Assembly (NCBI GenBank): GCA_946803715.1 | Contig: CAMPET010000020.1 | Span: forward strand, 408,887-472,203 | DNA from: Beroe ovata | Lineage: Eukaryota; Ctenophora; Nuda; Beroida; Beroidae | Length of the DNA stretch: 63,317 nucleotides | Reading direction: 5' to 3' | Shown here: positions 1 to 10,896 of the stretch, piece after piece | Layout: every line of letters begins with the position of its first letter | How positions within the stretch are numbered: position 1 is the first letter of the stretch | Translations under genes and position numbers: made by a program | The notes under the pieces: generated by a model | Databases searched by the model: none | Told to the model about the DNA's origin: nothing | Seen by the model: only the letters and a program-made list of their open reading frames with translations

Positions 1-215
1 AACCAAAATTTTACGTCAATCCGATGATCGGTTCCCGAGTTAGTGGCCGCCATAACCCCTTATCCACCCAAAACGTGTCAGTGTGAGTGAGCATTTGAAG
101 ATAGCTCCCAAACGGATCGACCGATTGTCTTGAAACTACCATAGCCCAAGGACCATTAGAAACTCGGATAACCTAAATTTCACGTCAATCCGATGATCGG
201 TTCCCGTGTTAATGG
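1..215 (-). repeat. ~175-bp interspersed repeat, copy at left edge
   Basis: Read on the minus strand this carries the same sentence of sequence found as about three tandem units at 49505-50010 and about 1.5 units at 55060-55340: a start block GATTGACGTGAAATTT, then TCCGAGTTTCTAATGGTCCT, TTTCAAG.CAATCGGT, CCGTTTGGGAGCTAT and CAAATGCTCACT. It lies in an intron or flank of OPLAH just downstream of the last exon visible. I do not recognise a named family. Short open frames inside it look incidental. Confidence 0.8.
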
Positions 216-282
216 CTTATTATTATAGCACTGTACTTTCGTCAACACTATAGGTAGATAAAGAGATAAAGAGAGTCACCAC

Positions 283-3200
283 CTGCGAAGCTGCACAAGC
301 TGAGAAAGCCCGGAAAATGACATCAACAATTCTCTGTGACGTCAGCACATTTCCACCAATGACAGCAGCCCCAGGATAAGGGTCCAGTACACTTCCTGAA
401 GATGGTGACAATGACACTATAATAGTCAGCGCAATAGGTTCGTCGCAGCGTATTTCCATAGGATGTTCCTGAATTTCAGGGTATGGGAGAAACTATAGGG
501 AGAGCTGGAGTTGATTGGGATCGTCAGATCACTCTTCACATGTTTTATAGAAAAACCCGATTAAAATATTGGCAGATTACCTTTAGGAATGACTGCAGTG
601 ATAGGTATTAGGCATCCCTGGTTGAGTGGGATATCATATCCCACCATACATCTCAAACAGTAGATTATAGCAGACATCGTAATTGCTCGGGGTGCATTGA
701 GATTGCCTATCACCTTGTGACAGGGCACTATGATCAGTTACCGGTAAGAGTCACTTTATCATGGTTAGGCACTAAATCATGGTTAATGGGATGAGTTGTT
801 AATATATTCGCGTCGATAAAGAGTTATATTAGAGGATGATTCGATCTGATCTAAGACCTGCGGGCTTGTTCCGGTAAAGTCGAAGACAGCTTCCCCTCTC
901 TCCTCATCCAACTCTACCCTCAAATGAATGGGACTGCCATCATCTAGCTGATCTACAGCCTCCAGCCGACTCCGACCTGTCCTTGCTCTAGTCTCAGCAC
1001 TGACCTGTACGTGAGCAAATGATATTGACAAAAGAATTTAACATGCAGAGGTAGGATCGCAAATTCCAAGTAGTGGTCAGTGATGGTAAAGTTCCCTTAT
1101 CGGTACATTGATAAATTACCTAATCCAGATTAATCAATATCCCAATTTTACTCCAAAACCCCCGCTCAAAAGGTACGAGCACCAATCACTGCACACTCTC
1201 ACTCTATGCCGGTAACATACCTTCTTCATGAGTTCTCTGACAGACATCTCGGCTGTTGCCTGGATGTGGTTCATGTACGCCTGTACAACCTCCACCCCAT
1301 ACTCCTTCATCAACCCTTGTATCAGAACTATGCCCTTCTGATTAGCTGCCACCTGCGCCTTGAGGTCTGATATGTTATCAGGTAGGTTCCTGGTACCCGA
1401 GTTGCCTGGTATCCTGCCTGGTGCTGTGAGTATCTCAGTGATCCCCTCCTCATTGAATACACCACCCTCTACCAACTTAAAACTGTAGATAGCAGCACCC
1501 TCGTCCTCTAGAGTCTGTGAGTGAGGGGGCATAGACCCTGGGGTTAGCCCCCCAATATCAGCGTGGTGCCCTCTGGATGCCACAAAGAAGACAGGGGAGG
1601 GAATACCAGGGAAGAAGACGGGAGTTATAACCGTCATGTCTGGTAAATGTGATCCCCCTGCACTAGGATGATTAGACAGGATCACATCACCCTCTCTCAG
1701 CTGAACTCCACAGTGAGCTAGTTGGAACTGCACAGCTTCCTGCATCGCTCCTAAGTGCACAGGGATGTGTGGTGCATTCGCAACCAGTCCACCATCCGCA
1801 TCAAACATGGCACAGGAGAAGTCAAGTCTCTCCTTGATGTTCACTGAGATGGATGTTCTCTGCAGGACCCGTCCCATCTGCTCAGCAGTGCTCATAAACC
1901 GGTGTGAGAATATGCTCAGTTGTATGGGATCCAGATCAGTAGAAAGACACTTGGCTGCGATATCTCCAATAGTTATCTCCAGACCAGAACTGCCCATGGC
2001 AGCAGTGGAACCAGGTTCAACCAGAATAGTGCTGTTCTCATCCAGGACTATAGCCGGTCCTGATATTTGGAATCCGGGGGGTAAACTACCAAACTCGAGG
2101 AGCTTTGATTTGTGATAACCGCCATTGAAATATATCTCTATGTCCTTTCCTTCCACCATTTCTTTCAGTGGGCTAGTAACCTGAGTTATTATTGCAATCA
2201 GTTTTTGAGGGAAAAAGTCGTTCAATAACATTCGAAAAAAATATCCTACTATATTATGAGATGTTTAAAGCTCACTCATCATAGGCAGTTACGATAGGTG
2301 GCTAGATATCTATTGTAGCTGATGTTCGGATTTTTCACTTATATCACACGTGTGAGTAATCAGATCTCTTCCTCACTGACTACTCACCAGTAACTGACTC
2401 TGCAGTCTGAACTCACCGGTGACTGAATTGTGATCTCACTTTTCCCCACTCCCCTCACCCTCACATCATCCACAATGACTTTCCTCCCTGATAGGGTAAA
2501 CCCAAACTCTGTCCTGTAGATCGACTCAAATGTTTGGAGGTATGGTGTGTCCTTGCATCTGTAGATCAGATCAGATCCCGAGGGACACATCAATGCACAG
2601 TCTGTTCCTTCATATCTGAAATGGAGTATCAACATGATAACCGAAGGGTTTAACAGCGAGTACAAAGTATCAGGTCAACGCGGTAATTGGAAATGGTTAT
2701 CTGGTGCTTATGGGGTTTTTAAGTGCATTGTATAAACATGCCTGGAAGGTAAATAATGACCCTTCTCGGCCCTATCTATCGATTTGATGATGGATGTGTA
2801 GTAACTTCGTAGACAATAACAAGCAGATAAAATGGAGGAACTCTGCAATAAACATCTTATTGCGGAATTCCGCTTCAGTAAGAAGCAGGTAGTTGTTTGG
2901 TCATTGACGCACTTGTCACCAATAATAATTGATTCATATATCACTATAATAATAACTGGTAATAAATGACTGGCTCTCTCACCTCAAGTGTAGGTAAGAG
3001 GTAAGCTCCACAGTGTGGAATCCCTGCTCTGCCAGCGTCACACTGCATTCATCCCGCAGTATCTGCATCATCCCATCAACATGACCCCAGTTCATCTCAC
3101 AGAAATCCACTCCACAATGTCTCTGCGTGTCATGCACCACGTCAGCCAGCGCTATTCCATACGCTGATAGGATGCTGCTATACTTGTGCACGTGCACCTT

Positions 3201-5370
3201 GCTCATGCCTAGGGCACGTGCAATGCTGCACGCATGCTGACCCCCTGCACCTCCAAAACAGGCCAGATAGTGCTGGCTTGTGTCGTGACCTGGACATACA
3301 CAATAACTGTAACAAATCACTCTAGGGCTTTTTTCCATAACTTGACATTAACCCACTCATAATTAAACCTATCTTAATTCATCAATTCAAAGATCTATTG
3401 ACCCACCCTTTGCCTGAGTCAGAGCTCTGATAGGTCTGCACATTGTCTCATTGGCGACCTCAATGAACCCCAGTGCAACCTCCTCAATAGTCATACTCTT
3501 GCCCAGATACTGATTAATCTCCTCTGTTAGCAATACAAACTTCTCCCTAGCCTTGTCTACATTAAGCGGCTCATTCTCTTCCTGACCAAATATGCAGGGA
3601 AAGTGCTCAGCTCTGAGCCTGCCTAACATGAGGTTAGCATCAGTTACAGTGAGGGGTCCGCCCTTGTTATAGCACGCGGGCCCAGGGCTAGCCCCCGCAC
3701 TCTCTGGACCCACTACAAAGAGTCCAGCACGGAACATAAGACAGGACCCTCCGCCAGCAGCAACTGTGTTAATGTCCAGCTGGGGAGCTTGGATACTGAT
3801 ACCAGCTGTTGTAGTTTCAAACACATGCTCATACTTTCCATCGTACCTGAGAAGTGTGTGTGTGTGTGTACTGTGTGTGTGTGAGTGTGTGTGTGTGTAC
3901 TGTGTGTGTGTACTGTGTGTGTATACATAAAGGACGTATTAGGACGTATTTCCCCTAAACAAATGAAGTTCTAAATGGTACAGATATTTTACCTGGATAC
4001 ATCAGTTGATGTCCCGCCCATATCAAATCCCACCAGTGGCACTCCAGAGGGCGAAGTCTGAGCATAACCCACCACACCACCTGCAGGTCCTGATAGAATA
4101 GCATGGCTCCCAGTGAAAGAGGATGCTGCAGTGAGGCCACCATCAGATTTCATGAATAATAATGATACACCCTGGGACAGTTGATCTTGAGTGTATCTTT
4201 AACTCCATCATCTCTTGTCAAAAGCATGGTGTTCATCAAAAGAGCAAATAGGGGATACAAAAAAATGAGAAATTCGATAGCAAACCTTCAAATTATCTTC
4301 AAAGTTACTCATGAAGCCACTAAGATAGACTTGAATGTGTGGTGTCAAGTAAGCATCAGCACAAGCTGCGATTGGAAGAACTGGTATAACAAGCAAATCA
4401 CTCCATGATAGTAACTATAATAACTCATAAGTCATAAAAATTTCACCTGTATGCCCTCTTGGCACAATCTTTATCATTTCCATGACTCTGTGAGATAATG
4501 AGATGTTCGTAAACCCCAGTTCCAGAGCTATTCTCTCCACCTCTAGTTCATGATTTGAGTAACTGTGAAAAAGTGAAGACATAGTAGTCCCACGAATATT
4601 TACACCATCCACGAAATTGAAGTAGTCTTTGTCGGTCACCAACTAACCAATATGAATGCATTAAGGCTACAGCAATATTCTTGATTCCTTGATTCTTCAA
4701 AGACATTAAGTCTTTCCTCAGTTGTTCAGTATCCACTTCTTGCTCAACAACAATATTCTGTTCTGAATGAGAAAAAAGTGTACAGTATTCTTTCGTAGGC
4801 ACAACTCTCTCTGTAACCTCTACCACATGATTGTAGAGAACACCTGGACATTGATTTGTCTGAAATTGAAGGAATTGATAACAAAAGTCAGAATATCTTG
4901 AGGAGGATCAATGTTACTCATGCAGACTTGGTCTAAAAGTTGGAACTTACCAAGTCAAATATAGCAGGTCTTGCTTGATTGCCAATATGAAGTAGGTCAT
5001 GGAAGCCCTTTGTCACACAAAAGGCCATAGGTTCACCCTTCCTTTCCAGCAATGCATTAGTAGCAACAGTGGTACCCATTCTTATCCAGTCAATGTTTTT
5101 TGTATCAATAGGGTAATTAACATCTCTACCCTCAAACTAGTGAAAGGTAAATTAGTTACACAATAAAAGGTGCATGAGAGTATGCTGGACATAACCTTTA
5201 TCAAGGTAAAAACTAACCTTAGAAATCAGTCGCCGGATTGCTTCACTGGGTGCATCTTTGTAATGATAATCTTCTGACAACAACTTGTACACGACTTGAG
5301 ATCTATCAGGGAACTCCACAAAAACATCAGTGAATGTGCCACCTCTGTCAATAGCAAATTTGTAACCCAT
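283..5370 (-). CDS. OPLAH: 5-oxoprolinase (ATP-hydrolysing), 3' end off the left edge
   Basis: Cytosolic enzyme of the gamma-glutamyl cycle that opens 5-oxoproline to glutamate using ATP. Thirteen in-phase exons are visible (5218-5370, 4951-5136, 4648-4859, 4447-4562, 4286-4380, 3993-4171, 3407-3846, 2983-3289, 2417-2615, 1221-2180, 858-1004, 581-714, 283-395), about 1080 codons. The protein starts [17 protein letters not shown], the HyuA ATP-binding motif. [31 protein letters not shown] and GGAGGQHA follow, then the HyuB half from about [12 protein letters not shown] to [18 protein letters not shown]. The animal enzyme is about 1290 residues, so roughly the last 200 lie beyond the window. 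The start is the first ATG and fits the family N-terminus. Intron at 3847-3992 holds a GT microsatellite. Family and exon structure are secure; individual edges may be off by a base or two. Confidence 0.95.
3853..3925. repeat. CA/GT microsatellite in OPLAH intron
   Basis: Runs of GT interrupted by ACT lie directly beside the exon that starts at 3846, so on the minus strand the CA tract forms part of the sequence leading to the 3' splice site. Confidence 0.9.
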
Positions 5371-7332
5371 TTATATAACTGTCACAGTACCTAGAATAAA
5401 ATATTACCTAGAATAACATAAATCTTGACTCATGATCAACAGAATTATTAAAATCCAATCTCAATACTTAGCAAAAAGCTGGTCAAAGTGACAATTGAAA
5501 AGATAAATGTTAAAAAAATAGAGAAACTAATAACATTCATCACAAAAGAAGAGAGGCAGTGACTAAAATGCAAATCAAAAAATGATGTTCATGAATAAAT
5601 ATAAAAATTGGAAAGATATTAATGATGCCATAATCAGCACAAATCACCCCTCAAAAAAACGAAAATAAAATAGGAGCGCAAAATACGCATTGCTGTGAAA
5701 AACTAAAAGCGGTGCTGCGCCCGCGCCATAGCCATAAGGCACGAATTTTATTTGCTCGACTACTCTAGGCTCTGCTGTGTGCTATAGCTATCGAGTGTCG
5801 CGAACCACGTTGAGCGTTAGATAGCGGCGCGTGATCGACTGATCGTGAAAATTGAAATTGCAGAAACTTGTTGCCGAACGCAATCGACGACATGTTGATT
5901 AAACATGAATGTTTTTGCGCTGCGTGACCCAAATACTGATCCACGCACGCTGCGGCGCTGCGCGCGGCTCCTTTTAACGACTTTTCTTAGGTCAAAGGTC
6001 AAGTTGCCGGATGTTATCTGTCCGCTGTTTCTTGCGCGCCGCGCGCAAGAAACAGTGAACAGATAACATCCGGCAAAGGTCAAGCAGAGTAAAATAAGGG
6101 GCGCGCAGTGTGCATAGACATGAATCAAAATGTTTATGTTTAATTTCTGCAATCTCAATCTGCATTATGTTCGGGTTCCTTCATGATAATTTCTTTCACG
6201 ATTGACTTTCAGATTCTAAATCATATAATGATAAACTTGAGGAAATTCACACATAACTTACATCTCTATCGCGTCGTATTCTAAATCTAAACTGAACAGA
6301 GAATATACTTAATGAACATCATTGACGATGATCACGAAACCAATAATTCAGCGTCTAATATAAATATNCTTCATCAACCAATACCTACCAACAAGGTCAT
6401 GATGAAAATTGTATCATTGTCGATCAGGTTCCAGAAACAGTTTGAATAAAAACAGTTTTAACAACATATAAAATAAGTCAAGTTCAAAGTACCGAATACG
6501 CACACAGTGGATGAAACCATAATGGTAAAAGTGACTTGATAACCTGTTGCAAATTATTCATGGAGAATACTCATAGTACGATATGCGAGTATTTCTGGAC
6601 TTTGAGACCTCAACCAATCGTTTCCTCGTGGAATTTTACGTCACGGGTGAAATTTTCAGCTTTTAGCAGCGTAAAATATGGAATTAATGGCATAAAATGC
6701 GAAATTTAGGTACTTTTGTCAGAATATTTACTGATCTCAAATGTGCCTAAGTAACGTTTAAGATTAATGGTACTTGCTTAAGTCAGATTTCAACAAAAAT
6801 TTGGTTACCAGGGTAATTTTTAGCGTAGAAAACAATGCAATTACTTTCATCCTTGTCTGAAAATCGGTTTAAGCTTCAGAGAACCGGGAAAGCCGTTAAG
6901 CACATTTTGAGATTTTTGGCTGTTTTGGCCCGAAATAGGGGTTTCATAACAGCATGTTCTGGGGGTCCCAAACTTACTCTAACGGTCCGAAGGTGAAGTT
7001 CTTGGCCCAATAAAAAAAATTCAGCCAAAAAATCAAAAATGACAAAATTGTTACTTAACCACTTCTGTCAGATCACGGCAGAANATAACAAGATACCCAC
7101 GATTTCTCGACTTCTTATCATAGTTTTACTATTCCTGTTAGCAGTCATTGAAGAACAAAACATCAGGGGTCTGGGGCGTTTGAAACAATTTCTTCCGCCA
7201 ACTTCCACAAAAATTCTCGCCGAAGTCTGAACTTAGTTCGCAGTTACGCGCCTTTGTGGTTTTACTTCGGTTTGGCCCCCTATCGAATCTGGAGCTGTTT
7301 CTCTCCTATCTATAATTCGCGCCATGTTGCAG
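5371..7332. other. Intergenic region between divergent OPLAH and kelch genes
   Basis: OPLAH and the kelch gene point away from each other, so this 2-kb stretch should contain both promoters. No TATA-type element stands out. It holds a CGCG-rich block at about 5905-5990, a short MITE at 6004-6076, and ambiguous bases at 6367 and 7084. The rest is AT-rich and I see no coding signal. A BTB exon for the kelch gene was looked for here and not found. Confidence 0.6.
5996..6084. mobile_element. 73-bp palindromic MITE (hAT-like) with 8-bp target duplication
   Basis: The core 6004-6076 is a near-perfect inverted repeat running from TTGCCGGATGTTATCTGTCC to its complement and centred on a GCGCGCCGCGCGC stretch. 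It is flanked exactly by AGGTCAAG at 5996-6003 and again at 6077-6084. An 8-bp target duplication is the hallmark of hAT transposons, so this looks like a non-autonomous hAT-like foldback. Related but rearranged copies occur at 9452-9812 and more distantly at 43290-43760. No transposase is present in the window. Confidence 0.75.
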
Positions 7333-9033
7333 GTTTCACCTGTTTGGAACGAAGGACATAGTGCGAGCTATAACCAGGAAGTGTGAAGTGCCGGACCTAG
7401 ACTCTCTCCTCCTCCGACACTTGGATGATAGGAATGTGTGCACCGTGCCCGGCCCACCACGCAATCCAGCCCGGAGAAAAGTGGTCAGACACATGGCTAT
7501 CGTAATTGGAGGTAGGGAGAACTGTTCCAGTGTTACTCATAATTGATAAGAAAGTACGGCATAGCGATCGCATATCACCCGTCAACAATAAACTGGCCAA
7601 TAATTGAAACTTTCAGGACACCAGGAAAGCTCTATTTGGTCTAAAACGTGGGGTTGTGACTTGACACAACTGACCCACTCCACGTCCCCTCATTCTCCTC
7701 CCTCCTCTCCGCCACCCCCTGGTCCAGATTGGCACTCTCTGTGCCAGCCTCACACCCAGCGGAGAGACCACGTGGCGATAGGGCGGGGTCGTGACGTCAT
7801 TATAGCGGGAGGTAGTAACGGCTCCAACCACATCAACAATGTTGAGAGGTGGGTGTTATTTCTATAATATGACAGTGAACACTTATGGTTATGAGATACT
7901 GGGAGTTTGTAACGTGTTCCTGTCAGGTATGACGCATATACAGGCGAATGGCAGGAACTCCCAGGAATGTTGCACCCCAGGAACCACCTGTGTGGAGCTC
8001 TCCTCAACAACAATGTTTATGTAGGAGCAGGCACCAACGACACACACTCCTTCATCAGCTCAATGGAGATGCTAGACGTCTCCATGAGGTGGCTTGAGGT
8101 GGCGTCCCTCCACAATCCACGGAGATCTTGTGCAGCAGTGGCTACGCCTGATCAAATAGGTACACGTTGTTATTGGGATCGAGAAATATCGACTGGTCAA
8201 TGAAGTCTCTTAATAATCTTCTGACAGAAGACTTCTGTTTTAACCGGTATCTGATACTGGTAACATACCCCGTATCCCCTCTCTATAACAACTCACTAAA
8301 CACGTCCGTATTTCAGTTGTAGCTGGCGGTGTGGGTGGGCAGTGTGTTGACATGACAGCTGTCGAACTGTATGATCCCAGACAAGGCTTCTGGAGAAAAG
8401 GAGTGCCCCTCGAAATCGGGAGAAGAGGCTTTGCTCTGGTGTCACTGGAGGTAAGATGTAAAAATACGACAAATAACAGGAAAATTGAATTTAATGGCTC
8501 GGAAATATTTCCTAGGCCGAAGCGTGCATAACTGCCAGAGAACCCAACTCATTCACATATGCCTCAAGAATAAGAGGTGACTGCAGTTCAAATTCTGGGA
8601 AAGTTCTGTATCTCAATACCAATTTCTCCTCATCAGAACCATGTGTATGCTATCGGTGGCTACACGCCACAGGGCTACACCTCGTCCATAGAGCGGCTGG
8701 ACTTGCGGAATAACAAGTGGTCTCACTGGGCACATCTCCCTATCAAAGTGGGATATTTCGGCTGTACCCTTACTCAATCGAGCCAGGTGAGTGGTCCATC
8801 TCGCAGAATCAAGAGTTGCTTTCCACCAATGATAAATTCCCAGCCTCATTCTCCAATTATAATGTTCTTACAATCAGGTGTTAATATGCGGTGGTGTCTC
8901 GAACAGCGATCTCATAGTTTGGGATATCAACTCCTCTCCCACCTCTGGTTGCAACGGGTCACAGTTCACAACTCTGTCGTCTGGCCCACCCCTGCCTTAT
9001 TCGGGAACGATCACAGCAAGTGGGACTCTGTGA
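7333..9033 (+). CDS. Kelch-repeat protein (KLHL-like), 5' part not found
   Basis: Six in-phase exons (7333-7511, 7617-7848, 7927-8159, 8317-8450, 8637-8786, 8878-9033) encode a beta-propeller. Kelch blades show the GG doublet and spaced Y/W: VIIAGGSNGSNHINNVERYD, the blade YDAYTGEWQELPG, the GG block VAGGVGGQCVD, ELYDPRQGFWRKG, VYAIGGYTPQGY with LDLRNNKWSHW, and VLICGGVSNSDLIVWD. The first visible exon (..DLDSLLLRHLDDRNVC..) resembles the end of a BACK helix bundle, which suggests a BTB-BACK-kelch CUL3 adaptor. No BTB exon is recognisable upstream, so the 5' end is unresolved and the start given is a 3' splice site, not an ATG. Stop is TGA at 9031-9033. Which KLHL member it is cannot be said. 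Confidence 0.8.
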
Positions 9034-9451
9034 AATGGAGAGATGGATCGAATGCTGAATACGAATCAACGATTATGATTCGATTTTTTATTCAAACTCC
9101 TGAACTTTTACCTTTGCCTACATATTCAAGTCTTCTGATTTTCTATTCTATTTCTCAAGTATTGAGCCTAAGGAGTATCAGTAATGGAGTGTGATCCTTG
9201 TTCAGTTGATTTTTGCCAGATCTCAATTTTCATCAGTCATTCGACTTTCCGGTTCCTGAGCGCGCGATTAAGTAGACATGAACTCTGGGAAGATATTTAA
9301 ATTTGTAATTGCATTTAAATTTGTAATTGCACTTGCACATTGCAATTTGGATATTCCAATTTCTACAATCTACATCCAATCCACTTCCAGTTCCAGTGTC
9401 TAACTGCAACTGTAACAGTACTACTGTTTCTGATCGTGTTGTCAGATTTTT

Positions 9452-9968
9452 TTGCCGGATGTTATCTGTCCACTGTTTCTTGCGCGCGGCGCCTTCATCG
9501 AAGCTTGCCGGATGCTATCTGTCCACTGTTTCTTGCGCGCGGCGCGCGCGCCTTCATCGAAGGCCGATGAAGGCGCGCGCGCCGCGCGCAAGAAACAGTG
9601 GACAGATAACATCGCGCCGGCAGATCGAAGCAAGGCCGAAACAGGCCTGTTTCAGCCTTCGATGATCAAGGCGCGCTGCGCCCAAGAAACAGCGGACAGA
9701 TAACATCCGGCAAAATTTTATTTGACCTCGGCCTCTGTCTCTCGCGCGCGCGCCTTCGATAAAGGCACGCGCGCGAGAACAGAGAAACAGGTCGCAGGTA
9801 ACATCTGACAAGTTTGTTGTAGTATTTTACCCCACCGTCGGTGCGCGCGATTTTCAAATTCAATAAAATCCCGCTAGCAAGGGTAAAATCTTAGAGTGAA
9901 ATCTTACAAACAAGTTTGAGAATAAGCTTGCGCCGCGCGCGCGAAACGAAATTCTCGACAGGGAATTT
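9452..9968. repeat. Nested CGCG-rich foldback repeats
   Basis: TTGCCGGATGTTATCTGTCC and TTTCTTGCGCGC occur repeatedly in both orientations: forward at about 9452 and 9507, reversed at about 9585-9612 and 9685-9712. A second palindrome at about 9720-9812 has a CTCGCGCGCGCGCC stem. The block at 9926-9968 carries GAAACGAAATTCTCGACAG, shared with 43510-43540 and, inverted, with 14640-14660. The structure suggests insertion of related short elements into one another. Confidence 0.75.
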
Positions 9969-10061
9969 TATTTAAAGCTGTACCTCATTTTACCATAGTT
10001 TAGATTATTACACAGTTTTTAAGTTGATATAATCGTTTTATATTGGTTTGTATATTTTGAA

Positions 10062-10372
10062 TTTTCAATTCACAAGACTGTCTTATTAATTAGGAAGTTC
10101 TTTATATGGATACCTTGAAAAAAGGTTACTTAACAATGATAGTTATTTTTCGAGAATGCAACTGAATATTTGAGTTGATCCNGGTCGAGTTATGCGTACA
10201 CAACGGAACCGATTTCCTATAAGTGCCTTATTCCTTTATATTATAGATGTATATTTTCAATTCACAAGACTGTCTGATTAATTAGGAAGTTCTTTATATG
10301 GGTATCTTGAAAAAAGGTTACTTAACAATGATAGTAATTTTTTGAGAATGCAACTGAATATTTGAGTCGATC
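10062..10372 (+). repeat. ~120-bp direct duplication spanning a single N
   Basis: The block starting TTTTCAATTCACAAGACTGT and ending near TTTGAGTTGATCC (10062-10181) recurs with a few changes at 10252-10372. The first copy ends at N 10182. This may be a real tandem repeat or two overlapping contig ends joined by one N, as at 20451. Confidence 0.75.
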
Positions 10373-10896
10373 CTCCGTCAAAATCATTCTATTCTATTAT
10401 ATTCTATCATCGATCGACAATGACAGACTGACTGAGTTCACCCTGTGATCAGTCTCTATTTACAAGCTGCACATAGCGTGAACTCAATTGTACACCTAGT
10501 CACCTGAATCAAAAATAGGTGGATTGGAAAGACATGTTATTCCTAAAAGAGCTGAAAATTTTGCTTTCATTGAGTGTGTTTTATTGGTTCATTTTCTACT
10601 GTCCATTTCATTCCAGGTGCACATTCAGTGTCTATCATTATAGAATGAAAATTATAGAATGAAAATCAGTCAGCAAATTTGAGTCGAACTTGTTCATATT
10701 GTGACATGCTTGACTTTTCCTTGTATTCATCATTGTGATATTGTTACTTATGTTGTAAAAGTGGTTATGTAATTTTGACATGCTTAACCTTAACAGTGAT
10801 CTTGAGCATGAATCTGTCATCAGAGTATAAAGCTGCCAGTTGATTTATTAAAGTTTTATTGATCTGTAGCCTAAATAATCCAGTACCTAAATATCT

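Larger units (their letters stand above)
9034..10896. other. Repeat-rich intergenic region
   Basis: Contains the CGCG-rich nested foldbacks (9452-9968) and a ~120-bp direct duplication around an N at 10182. The remainder is AT-rich with no coding signal that survives comparison with known families; small open frames over the CGCG palindromes are artefacts of the repeat. The last ~100 bases are presumably the UQCRC2 leader and promoter. Confidence 0.6.

Noticed and set aside
1765-2115. 116-codon open frame on the plus strand inside OPLAH
   Set aside because: It is the antisense shadow of a long OPLAH exon whose own frame matches the enzyme throughout.
6980-7010. Stretch AGGTGAAGTTCTTGG resembling a ribosomal RNA word
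   Set aside because: Surrounding sequence shows no rRNA similarity; chance match.
9442-9863. Several overlapping open frames on both strands
   Set aside because: All come from the CGCG-rich palindromes and repeat the same few words; no protein family.
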